A stretch of DNA of 64,000 nucleotides from Lysobacter niastensis (lineage in GTDB: Bacteria > Pseudomonadota > Gammaproteobacteria > Xanthomonadales > Xanthomonadaceae). Within the stretch, counting starts at the first letter, position 1; every line of letters starts with the position of its first letter. A program made the position numbers and the translations under genes. Shown here in pieces: positions 24,305 through 31,856 of this stretch. The DNA is taken from NCBI RefSeq assembly GCF_015453285.1, contig NZ_JADLZT010000004.1:124001-188000 (forward strand), given 5' to 3'. The notes under the pieces were generated by a model. The model ran no database searches and had not been told where the DNA came from. It saw only the letters and a list, made by a program, of their open reading frames with translations.

Positions 24305-26056
24305 ATGTTGACCATCCGCCAGCTGCGCAAACGCAAAGTCGCACAATGGGTGCTCGGCTACACGGCGGTCGCGTGGGCCCTGTTGCAGGGCGTCGGCCTG
24401 TTGTCCGACACCTACGGCTGGTCACCCACCGTAATGCGCGTTGGCGTGGCGCTTTCGGTGCTCGGGTTCTTGCTCACGCTGGTCATCGCATGGTTCCAGG
24501 GCGAGCGCGGGCAACAGAAGGTCACGCGCCTGGAGGTCGCATTGATCGCGATCGTCGTGGTCGTGGGCGGCGCATGGTTGTGGCAGACGATGCGCTCGAC
24601 GTCCGAGTCGGCGGTCGCCTCCGGGACGGCGGTGGACACCGACATCCCGACGATCGAAAAGGACCCCTCGATCGCGGTGCTGCCGCTGGAGAACATGAGC
24701 ACCGACAAGGAACAGCAGTACTTCTCCGACGGTATTTCCGAGGAGCTGCTCAACGTGTTGAATAAAGTGCCGGAGTTGCGCGTGATCGCGCGAACGTCGA
24801 GCTTCGCGTTCAAGGGCCAGGACCTCGCCGTGCCGGAGATTGCGCGCCGCCTCCACGTGGCGTCGATCCTGCAGGGCAGCGTGCGCAAGTCGGGCAATCG
24901 CGTCCGAATCTCGGTGCAACTGGTACGCGCCACCGACGGCGCGCAGCTATGGGTGGAGACCTACGACCGCAACCTCGACGACATCTTCAAGGTGCAGGAC
25001 GAGATCGCCGCGTCCGTGGTGGACCAACTGAAGATCAAGCTTCTGAAGGGGCCCACTGTCACGCCCGTGGATCCCAGGGTTTACGCACTGGTGCTGCAGG
25101 CGCAGGCCCTGCTCGACCAGCAGAGCAAGGAGGGACGCGCGCAGGCGCTGCTCGTGTTCAAGCAGGCACTGTCCATCGCACCGAACGAAGCGCGCGCGTG
25201 GGCGGGCCTTGGACGCGTTTATGTCAATCAGTCCATCTACAGCGAGCTGCCGCCGGCGGAAGCGGCGAAGCTGGCGCGCGAGGCGCTGAACAAGGCGCTG
25301 CGCATCGATCCGAAAAACGTCATCGCCATCACCGGCCTGGCTCGCCTGGCCGCGGACTTCGACTTCGACGCGCAGGCGGCTGCCGATTTCAACCGGCGCG
25401 CATTGCAGATCGAACCGAACAACCTCGTCGCCATCAATACCCTCGGCATCCTGCTCAGCAACGTGGGTCGCTTCGACGAGGCCCTGCCGCTGTACGACTA
25501 TCGCGTCGCGCACGATCCCGCGAATCCGACGGCCTACAACAATCGCGGCATCACCCGTTACTACGCGCGGCAATGGGATGCGGCAATCGAGGACTTCCGC
25601 TCCGCGCTGCGCCTCAGCCCCGCCTTTGTTGGCGCGCACACCGGCATCGCATCGTCGCTGCTGTTGGGCAAGCGGGACGCGCGGAGCGCATTGCGTGAAA
25701 TCGAAGCGGAGCCGGACGAAGCTTCGAAACTCCAACTGCGGGCACTCGCCTTCCATGCGCTCGGTCGCGCGCGCGAATCCGAGGCGGCAACGCAGGAGCT
25801 GATCCGCGCCTATGGCAAAGAGCAACCGGCGCTGGTCGGGCTGGTGTACAGCTATCGCGGCGATCGCGACGCCGCATTCATGTGGCTGGAAGAAGCCGCA
25901 AGCATCCGCGACCCCGCCGTTACGTCGGTGGCCTTCGACGTTCTGAGCGACCCGCTGCGCGACGATCCGCGCTGGCTGCCCTTCCTGCGCAAGATCGGAT
26001 ACGCCCCGGAGCAGCTCGCGGCCATCCGGATCGAGGTGCCGAAGCCGGAGACCTGA
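24305..26056 (+). CDS. Membrane-anchored FlgO/TolB-like domain TPR protein
   Basis: This is 583 residues. Two or three N-terminal membrane helices (about 15-33, 42-62 and 76-94) precede a FlgO-like domain (about 118-245: PSIAVLPLENMS, YFSDGISEELLN, RVIARTSSFAF, ILQGSVRKSGNRVRI). TPR repeats fill most of the rest (about 270-470). This layout is common in Xanthomonadaceae and Sphingomonads, often in place of a DNA-binding or cyclase N-domain. Here there is no winged helix or catalytic domain. A scaffolding or signalling role at the membrane is inferred. Confidence 0.82.
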   Translation: MLTIRQLRKRKVAQWVLGYTAVAWALLQGVGLLSDTYGWSPTVMRVGVALSVLGFLLTLVIAWFQGERGQQKVTRLEVALIAIVVVVGGAWLWQTMRSTSESAVASGTAVDTDIPTIEKDPSIAVLPLENMSTDKEQQYFSDGISEELLNVLNKVPELRVIARTSSFAFKGQDLAVPEIARRLHVASILQGSVRKSGNRVRISVQLVRATDGAQLWVETYDRNLDDIFKVQDEIAASVVDQLKIKLLKGPTVTPVDPRVYALVLQAQALLDQQSKEGRAQALLVFKQALSIAPNEARAWAGLGRVYVNQSIYSELPPAEAAKLAREALNKALRIDPKNVIAITGLARLAADFDFDAQAAADFNRRALQIEPNNLVAINTLGILLSNVGRFDEALPLYDYRVAHDPANPTAYNNRGITRYYARQWDAAIEDFRSALRLSPAFVGAHTGIASSLLLGKRDARSALREIEAEPDEASKLQLRALAFHALGRARESEAATQELIRAYGKEQPALVGLVYSYRGDRDAAFMWLEEAASIRDPAVTSVAFDVLSDPLRDDPRWLPFLRKIGYAPEQLAAIRIEVPKPET

Positions 26057-26160
26057 CGCAGCGGGTCAGCCTCACCCGGCTGGGGGATTCGCAACGGCGA
26101 GATTTCAGCGTTTTCTCTCGGGACTGCGTGCCGACCCCATCCGGCGCTGCGGAGGGCAAC

Positions 26161-26658
26161 ATGCAGATCAAAAGTTCGCATTTGCTGCTCGGCCTGGCCT
26201 TGGCCCTGGCCCTGACCACGACAGCAGCCCTCGCCACCCTTGGCGTTCGGTTCCTGCGCGCCCCCAGCGCCCAGCTCGGCTCGCCCAAGGTCATCGTGAG
26301 CTGGATCGAAGTCGGCCTCGGCAACCCCGACGGCACCGTCGACTACGTCGCGAGCGCAACGGCCGCAGCCCGCTACCAGTGCGTCAACCGCGGCAACAAT
26401 TGCCCGGCCGCCTCGAACAAGGAAGACGTGCTGGCCAATGTCTCCGTGGGCGGCACCTTCGGTATCGACAAGAACGGAAGGATCTCCGACTTCCTGGTCA
26501 TCCTTCCACCGCCGGGCACCCTACGTTGCCCGGGCAACCAGCGCGTGGGCGTGGTCTCCGTCGACTTCACCGACATCAGGTTGACGGATGTGACCAACGG
26601 CATTTCGTCGGCGACCAACCCGTCGGCACTGTCGTACGATGGACCCGAGTGCCCGTGA
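26161..26658 (+). CDS. Secreted protein of unknown function
   Basis: This is 165 residues with a signal peptide (hydrophobic 8-25, cut near ALA). The mature part is beta-rich and has four cysteines (YQCVNRGNNCP, LRCPGNQ, PECP), likely two disulfides. GCGGAGGGC precedes ATG 26161. It lies 104 bp after the FlgO/TPR gene and is followed by a strong terminator. Confidence 0.7.
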   Translation: MQIKSSHLLLGLALALALTTTAALATLGVRFLRAPSAQLGSPKVIVSWIEVGLGNPDGTVDYVASATAAARYQCVNRGNNCPAASNKEDVLANVSVGGTFGIDKNGRISDFLVILPPPGTLRCPGNQRVGVVSVDFTDIRLTDVTNGISSATNPSALSYDGPECP

Positions 26659-26676
26659 CACGGCAATGCGTTACGC

Positions 26677-26710
26677 AAAGAAGCCCGCACTTGTTGCGGG
26701 CTTCTTGTTT
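26677..26710 (+). terminator. Rho-independent terminator
   Basis: A hairpin AAGAAGCCCGCA-cttg-TTGCGGGCTTCTT is followed by GTTT. Because the left arm starts with AAAG it could also work on the minus strand, serving the converging MocR gene. Confidence 0.85.
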
Positions 26711-26752
26711 CCGCAGCTCCGTGTGATTCGCCCGCACGGGCGAATCCCCCAG

Positions 26753-26782
26753 AATGTCTGCTTATGGCCGATAGCGGTCACT
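26753..26782. repeat. Dispersed palindrome, copy 4
   Basis: AATGTCTGCTTATGGCCG followed by ATAGCGGTCACT. One arm carries TCTGCT instead of TCCGCT and the other GGTCA instead of GGACA, a partly compensating pair of changes. Confidence 0.7.
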
Positions 26783-26822
26783 GGCAGAAGCCCCGCGAAG
26801 CCGGCTCTAAAGGAAGCACGTT

Positions 26823-28274
26823 CTAGAGAATGACCATCCGCGAGCTTTCCGCGCGACGCGAAGTCCGGGCCGGCGCTCTTGACCAGACATCCGCGATGCG
26901 CCGGACGGCCTCGATCAACTCCTCTTCCGGCCGTACGTAGGGGATGCGCAGCCACTGATCGTTTCCGCCTTCGACACTGAACATCGGGCCGGGTGGGACG
27001 TGGACGCCAACGGTCTCCAGGTTCGCCGCCAGTTGCGTAGCGCTGCCACCCGGCAACTGCAGCCACAGTGTCATTCCGCCTTCGGGCAGGCGGAAACGCC
27101 AGTCCGGCAGTCGTTCGCCGATAGCGTGGGCCAGGACATTGCGGCGTTGGCGAAGTTGCGCGCGACGCATCGCGATGACATCGCTGTCGTCCAGCAGTTC
27201 GGTGACCACCAACTGGTCGAAAACCGCCGTGCCCAGGTCGAGCTGCAATCGGGCCTTGATGAGCCGATCGATCAGGTCGTGCGGTGCGCGGATCCATCCG
27301 ACGCGCAATCCGCTCCACAGCAACTTCGACACGCTGCCGATCGTGATGGCGCCTGGTGCGTGTGCGGCGAAGGGGAGGGGCATGCCGACGTCCGTCAGTG
27401 CGATGGCCTGCAGCGATTCGTCGACGACCGGGGTCGTGCGCGTGGCATGCAGCGCGGCGGCGTAGCGTGCGCGCTGGTCATCGCGCATCAGGAAGCCGGT
27501 GGGATTCTGGAAGTCGGGGATCAGGTAGGCCAGGTGCGGCCGCGTCTGCCGCAGCGTGGCCTCGATGCCGTCCAGGTCCCAGCCTTCCTCGCCCAGCGCA
27601 TCGCCCATCGGCGACGCGACCAGGCGCGCGCCGCCCAGGCGCAGTGCTTCGATGACGTTGGGGTATACCGGCGATTCGATCATCACCCGGTCGCCGGGTC
27701 GCGACAGTGCGCGTGCGACGACGGCCGTGCCCGCCAGCGCGCCGGAGGTGACCATGATCTGTTCGGGGTCGGTCGGCAATCCACGCCGCGCGTACATCTG
27801 CGCGATCAGGGCGCGCAGGGTCGGCAGGCCGGTGGGACGGTGGCCGTCGCTCCCCAGGTAGCTGGGAAGCCTTTCGAGAGCGCGTTCGTAAGCCGAGGCG
27901 ATGCCCGGAATGGCGGCCGTAGCGGCGCAGTTAAGGTCGATGGCGCCTTCGGGCGCGTGCCCGCTGGCGAGCGAGCGCAGCGAGTGTTCGTGCGCGCGCC
28001 GATGCTCCTCAGGAACGGCGGCAAACGTGCCCGCACCCTGGCGCGCGGTCGCAAAACCCGCGGCGACCAGGTCCGCATAGGCGCGGGTCACCGTATTGCG
28101 CGAGACGGCGAGCGCCTGCGACACCGCCCGTTCGCTGGGCAAGCGAGTGCCGAGGGGAATACGGCCGTCTCCGATCAGTTCCTGCAGGGCTTGGCGGAGC
28201 CCACGGTAGGCCGGCTTGCGCGGGAACTGGACGATCAAAGTGGCCAAGTGTTCTGGCGTCAGGGATCGGTTCAT
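26823..28274 (-). CDS. MocR-type regulator (GntR winged helix + aminotransferase domain)
   Basis: This is 483 residues. The N-terminal GntR-type winged helix (about 20-90: LRQALQELIGDGRIPLGTRL, PSERAVSQALAVSRNTVTRA) is joined by a linker to a fold-type I aminotransferase domain (about 115-465). PLP-site features are visible: SVSKLLWSGLRVGW carries the Schiff-base lysine, and PDFQNPTGF is the usual Asn-Pro loop. MocR proteins use PLP or a PLP adduct as effector. The gene is divergent from a YczE-like membrane protein 61 bp away, a pairing seen in many bacteria, and is probably its regulator. Confidence 0.92.
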   Translation of the reverse strand: MNRSLTPEHLATLIVQFPRKPAYRGLRQALQELIGDGRIPLGTRLPSERAVSQALAVSRNTVTRAYADLVAAGFATARQGAGTFAAVPEEHRRAHEHSLRSLASGHAPEGAIDLNCAATAAIPGIASAYERALERLPSYLGSDGHRPTGLPTLRALIAQMYARRGLPTDPEQIMVTSGALAGTAVVARALSRPGDRVMIESPVYPNVIEALRLGGARLVASPMGDALGEEGWDLDGIEATLRQTRPHLAYLIPDFQNPTGFLMRDDQRARYAAALHATRTTPVVDESLQAIALTDVGMPLPFAAHAPGAITIGSVSKLLWSGLRVGWIRAPHDLIDRLIKARLQLDLGTAVFDQLVVTELLDDSDVIAMRRAQLRQRRNVLAHAIGERLPDWRFRLPEGGMTLWLQLPGGSATQLAANLETVGVHVPPGPMFSVEGGNDQWLRIPYVRPEEELIEAVRRIADVWSRAPARTSRRAESSRMVIL

Positions 28275-28335
28275 GAGGCCACTATGGCCCAATTGGATCT
28301 ACGTGGAAGTGCCAATCGTCCAGATACTGGCGCCC
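28275..28335. promoter_or_regulatory. Divergent promoter/operator between mocR-like and yczE-like genes
   Basis: This 61-bp gap must hold the promoters of both genes. It contains the self-complementary CCAATTGG (in GGCCCAATTGGATC) and a related CCAATCGTCCAG about 20 bp away, which could be the direct or inverted half-sites MocR proteins bind. The assignment is tentative. Confidence 0.5.
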
Positions 28336-28998
28336 ATGAACCCCAATACCTCCCCCCTTGGACTGGCCAATCTCGGCCCCCTCGACCAACTCCGGGCCGG
28401 CCGCCTGCCCGAACGTGTCGTGCGTCTGCTGGCTGGCCTGTGGCTCTACGGCGTGTCCAACGCGCTGTTGATGGAAAGCGCGCTCGGCGGCTCGCCGTGG
28501 GTTGTGTTCCACCAAGGCGCGACGCTGCATCTTCCGCTGTCACTCGGCGTGGTCATGGTCCTGGTCGCCGTGGCGGTGTTGCTGCTCTGGATCCCACTGC
28601 GGCAGATGCCCGGGCTCGGCACCGTCGCCAACACGCTGCTGCTGGGGCCTTTCACTGACTTCAATCTTCGGATGCTGGATGCGCCCGAGTCATTGCCGTT
28701 ACGTTGCGCCTACCTGGCAGGTGGAGTGGTGGTCTGTGCGCTGGCCACTGCGCTCTACGTGGGCGCGCAACTCGGTCCCGGGCCGCGCGATGGTCTGATG
28801 ACCGGCTTCGCGCGCCGCACGGGTTGGTCGATCCAGCGGGTGCGCACCTGCATCGAGATCGTGGTGCTCGCGATGGGAGTGGTGCTCGGCGGCACCGTCG
28901 GCATGGGCACTGTCGTGTTCGCGCTATGCGTGGGGCCGATCACGCAGTTCTTCATGCGTTATCTGGTGCTGCGCCTGGAGGCGCCGGCCGAGGCATGA
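28336..28998 (+). CDS. YczE-like integral membrane protein
   Basis: This is 220 residues with five or six membrane helices. Features of the YczE/YyaS family include LYGVSNALLMESALGGSPW near the start and GPRDGLMTGFARRTG after helix 4. ATG 28336 is chosen because upstream codons overlap the regulatory gap. The family usually sits divergent to a MocR regulator and is thought to be a transporter, with substrate unknown. Confidence 0.88.
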   Translation: MNPNTSPLGLANLGPLDQLRAGRLPERVVRLLAGLWLYGVSNALLMESALGGSPWVVFHQGATLHLPLSLGVVMVLVAVAVLLLWIPLRQMPGLGTVANTLLLGPFTDFNLRMLDAPESLPLRCAYLAGGVVVCALATALYVGAQLGPGPRDGLMTGFARRTGWSIQRVRTCIEIVVLAMGVVLGGTVGMGTVVFALCVGPITQFFMRYLVLRLEAPAEA

Positions 28999-29007
28999 GA
29001 GACCCTC

Positions 29008-29037
29008 GAATGTCCGCTCCTGGCCGGTAGCGGACAT
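29008..29037. repeat. Dispersed palindrome, copy 5
   Basis: GAATGTCCGCTCCTGGCC followed by GGTAGCGGACAT. The arms TGTCCGCT and AGCGGACA are perfect inverses. It begins 9 bp after the yczE-like stop. Confidence 0.85.
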
Positions 29038-29202
29038 GGAACAGGGACGGTGGGCCGGTGAATGCAGTTGCGGTCGCGTCTTGGCTTCTGAGACGGGACA
29101 ATGATCCAGTCAACAGTCACGGGACGTCGCGGCTGCGTCGGCATGGCACAGCACGCAGCAGCCTGCGACCCGACCGAGCCCTCCATGCGATCCGCCATGA
29201 CC

Positions 29203-29837
29203 ATGTCCTACGTCGATCAGAAGCTCGTTTTTGCCTGGCAAGCGGCGCATTCCATCGCTCGCGGCTCCCCGCCTCCTGTCCACGATCGCGGGGGATTCCG
29301 AGTGGATACCCGCTCGGAAAAGGAAGTGAAACGCTGGGTATTCCCACAGCTATGCGACGGCTTGCGGGAAATCGCACGTGACGTCGTGGCACCAAGGCAC
29401 ACTTGAAGCTGTGCGGCACGGACGAGGAACTGCGAAGTTCGCTGCCAGCTCGCTGGGAAGTTCAGCCCGCGAACCATTTCATGATTGCGACAGAGGCAGC
29501 CCTCGATACGAAGCCTGTGCCGGAAGGCTACAGGATGGAGCTTCACCAGGACGGGCCTGTCACCAGAGCTTTCGTCATCGCATCGAATGGCGATCTGGCC
29601 GCAAGCGGATGCGCCGCAGAAACTGCGGATGTCTTCATTTACGATCGAATCGAAACTGCGCAGGAGCACAGGCGGAAGGGATTGGGCGTCGCGGTGATGG
29701 CCGCTCTTCGATCTGCGAGGAAATCCCCGGAAAGTCCGCAACTCCTGGTCGCGACAGAAGATGGCCGCAACCTCTATGCGAACCTGGGTTGGACGGTGCT
29801 TGCGCCCTTCGCTGCTGCGGTAATTCCGGAAAGTTGA
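29203..29837 (+). pseudogene. GNAT acetyltransferase split by a frameshift
   Basis: Two adjoining frames fit as one acetyltransferase. The first (from ATG 29203; 29185 and 29197 are alternatives) gives FAWQAAHSIARG and VKRWVFPQLCDGLREIAR and ends at TGA 29404-29406. The second frame continues LKLCGTDEELRSSLPARWEV and carries the acetyl-CoA site HRRKGLGVAVM and YANLGWTV. In full-length relatives, as I recall them, the segment ...PRHFLKLCG is continuous; here CAC-AC-TTG lacks one base near 29400. So it is a one-base deletion, either a true pseudogene or a sequencing error. Alternatively the second part could start at TTG 29403, but that would lack the N-domain. Confidence 0.75.
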
Positions 29838-29942
29838 ATCTGCGCGCGGGCCGATTCCGGTTCGGCCGCGGGCCGCGGCGAGAAGGGAGCACCGTGACGG
29901 CGCGCCGAAGCGTGCGGTGCGAGTGAGGCCGTTACATCAGTG

Positions 29943-29971
29943 ACCGTCCGCTTTCGACCCTAAGCGGACAT
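29943..29971. repeat. Dispersed palindrome, copy 6
   Basis: ACCGTCCGCTTTCGACCC followed by TAAGCGGACAT; one mismatch in the left arm. It lies between the acetyltransferase remnant and the patatin gene. Confidence 0.8.
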
Positions 29972-30012
29972 CGCTCAGCTATAGGCGGGCCTGCTGGTCG
30001 GGCCCAGGTGGA

Positions 30013-31212
30013 TCACATTCCGGGCGGGCGTTTCACCCACGGATAACCCTTCGATGCCTGCTCGTAGCCAACGTCGAACAACGCACGCATGTACGCCGTG
30101 TCGAACTCCTCCTTGTGCGGCGCGTTGAAGCTCTCGGGAATGTAAGCAAGGTTGAAGTCCACCTCGTCCCGCTGTGAAATGGCGTAGATGCGGTAAAGAT
30201 CACCGATGCCCTGCGTCTGGATGAGCGATGCGATCGCGCGCCCGATGATCGGGAGCGTCTTGCGTTCGACTTGCGACCAGTCCGGCATCACCTTTGAGTT
30301 GCGGATGATGTACAGCGTGCGGCCGCGATCGGCGCCCGCCTCGATGCCTACCTTCTTCAGTTCGAGCGCGGCGGGATATACAAACACTTGCGAGAACGCG
30401 CCGCCGTCAACGTGCATCTCCTGATACGGCTGACCGTCAACCTCCACATCGAACATGGTCGGCGGGAACGCACCCGGAATCGCCGCCGACGCGACCAGGA
30501 TTTCCTGGAACAGCTCCAGGCTGTCCGGGTGGCCGCTCGCGGCGATCTTGGTCATGTTCCAGACGACCGGACGGCGGGCGTCTATGTTGGTCGTTGCCAC
30601 AAACAGGACACGGCCCTTGGCGTGCTCGCTCGCAATCTCCTTGAGCATCTCCGCAGTGACGACCTTGCGGACGAGCCGCTTCAGTGGCGCGTTGTCGGCT
30701 AGTCCGTCTTGGAACAGGACAGACAACTTGTTGCGTTCCTCGAGGATGTCGTCTGACGTAATGCTCGTGTAGAACTTGCGCAACACGTCGTCGTATCTGG
30801 GCCCCAGGAAGGCGAACGGCGCGATCAGCGCGCCGGTGCTGATCCCGGTCACCAGCTTGAACTCCGGGCGGGTGCCCGCCGCGGTCCACCCATTCAGCAG
30901 TCCCGCGCCGTAGGCACCGTTGTCACCGCCACCCGACACGGCGAGAAAGCTGACGGGTGGCAGCGGTCCCGTCGCCCCGGTGTCAGCGCGGGCTTTCAGC
31001 TCGGCGGCGAGAGCTTCCTGTGCGTCCCTGAAAACCGCGGGCATATCCTCCGGCATTACATATCGCACGCCAGGCATGCCCGGAATTTCGGCCTTGAAGG
31101 TAGCTTCTGCAGGCACCGCCTTCTGTCGACCAGGCGATGCGCACCCCTGGAGGAACAGCGCTGCGCACGCTGCGGTCACTGCGAAGAGGATCGATAGTGC
31201 GCTGCGCCTCAT
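30013..31212 (-). CDS. Patatin-like phospholipase lipoprotein
   Basis: This is 399 residues. The signal ends in a lipobox LFLQGC (Cys at about 24), so it is lipid-anchored. The patatin domain (about 88-330) has the oxyanion glycine run SGGGDNGAYGAG, the nucleophile elbow GISTG and the Asp of the dyad in VDGGAF. It is expected to hydrolyse acyl esters of lipids in the envelope. It stands alone on its strand with no obvious partner gene. Confidence 0.9.
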   Translation of the reverse strand: MRRSALSILFAVTAACAALFLQGCASPGRQKAVPAEATFKAEIPGMPGVRYVMPEDMPAVFRDAQEALAAELKARADTGATGPLPPVSFLAVSGGGDNGAYGAGLLNGWTAAGTRPEFKLVTGISTGALIAPFAFLGPRYDDVLRKFYTSITSDDILEERNKLSVLFQDGLADNAPLKRLVRKVVTAEMLKEIASEHAKGRVLFVATTNIDARRPVVWNMTKIAASGHPDSLELFQEILVASAAIPGAFPPTMFDVEVDGQPYQEMHVDGGAFSQVFVYPAALELKKVGIEAGADRGRTLYIIRNSKVMPDWSQVERKTLPIIGRAIASLIQTQGIGDLYRIYAISQRDEVDFNLAYIPESFNAPHKEEFDTAYMRALFDVGYEQASKGYPWVKRPPGM

Positions 31213-31856
31213 GGCCTGGCCTCCAACAGGGGCAATTCAAATTCCCGCCGGACTGCACTACCCATGTGCCGCACCACCGCTCCCAGCGGCGACGCCACCA
31301 ACGTCGGCTGAGCAGGGCCGAGCCGCGCTGTCAGCGGACACCAACTCTATTCACCGGCCACCCTGGCTTACTTCAAGAACAAAACCATTCGCACTCAACG
31401 CTTGCAGGCGTTATGCGCCAGTGATGGTGGCCTGGCGCTTGGTTGTCACGGCTAACCGGGCGCACTCGAACTGATCTCGCTCTCGGGAGACTTCACGGAC
31501 CTCCGATTCAGTCCTGCGCGTGCCGCTCCTCGGCCGCTTGTCACCGCCGATTTGGGTGCAGAGCACCGCATGGGCGCACCGCAGCGCGACATTGTTTGAC
31601 AGACGATCGCCAGCAGTCGCGCCGGTGATGCTCAGTCCATCAGAAGGGTGACGTCCATCAAAAGGGTGACGTCGATCTGGAAGCGTGGCAAATGGCCGAA
31701 AATACGATCGCCTGCGTTGAACATTGCAGGCTAAGGAATTGCCTTGCCGTGAGGCATGTTCGTTCCGGGAAGTCGGGGCTTGCCAGCCCCCTGGCGATCG
31801 AAGCGGTGAACGAAATGTTCACGGAATATCCCTTCTGCGGCCAGCGGAGAGCAGCC
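31213..31856. other. Long intergenic region
   Basis: These 644 bp lie between divergent genes (patatin lipoprotein and DUF3604 lipoprotein). I see no supported gene. The only structure is an 18-bp tandem repeat near the right end (listed separately). Promoters for both genes must lie here. Confidence 0.55.
31636..31671. repeat. 18-bp tandem direct repeat (2 copies)
   Basis: TCCATCAGAAGGGTGACG is followed immediately by TCCATCAAAAGGGTGACG, with one difference. It lies about 190 bp upstream of the DUF3604 gene. It could be a regulator site or a chance duplication. Confidence 0.6.

Noticed and set aside
26724-26746. Hairpin GATTCGCCCG / CGGGCGAATC as a terminator for the MocR gene
   Set aside because: The loop is very short and no T-run follows; the hairpin at 26677-26710 explains termination on both strands better.
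27000-28658. A 552-codon plus-strand frame across the MocR gene
   Set aside because: It is antisense to a clear MocR regulator and runs into the yczE-like gene in another frame; its translation is low-complexity.
31370-31430. attC-like end (CTTGCAGGCGTTATGC) in the gap upstream of DUF3604
   Set aside because: Only the right-hand core resembles attC; there is no left arm or stem and no cassette gene beside it.
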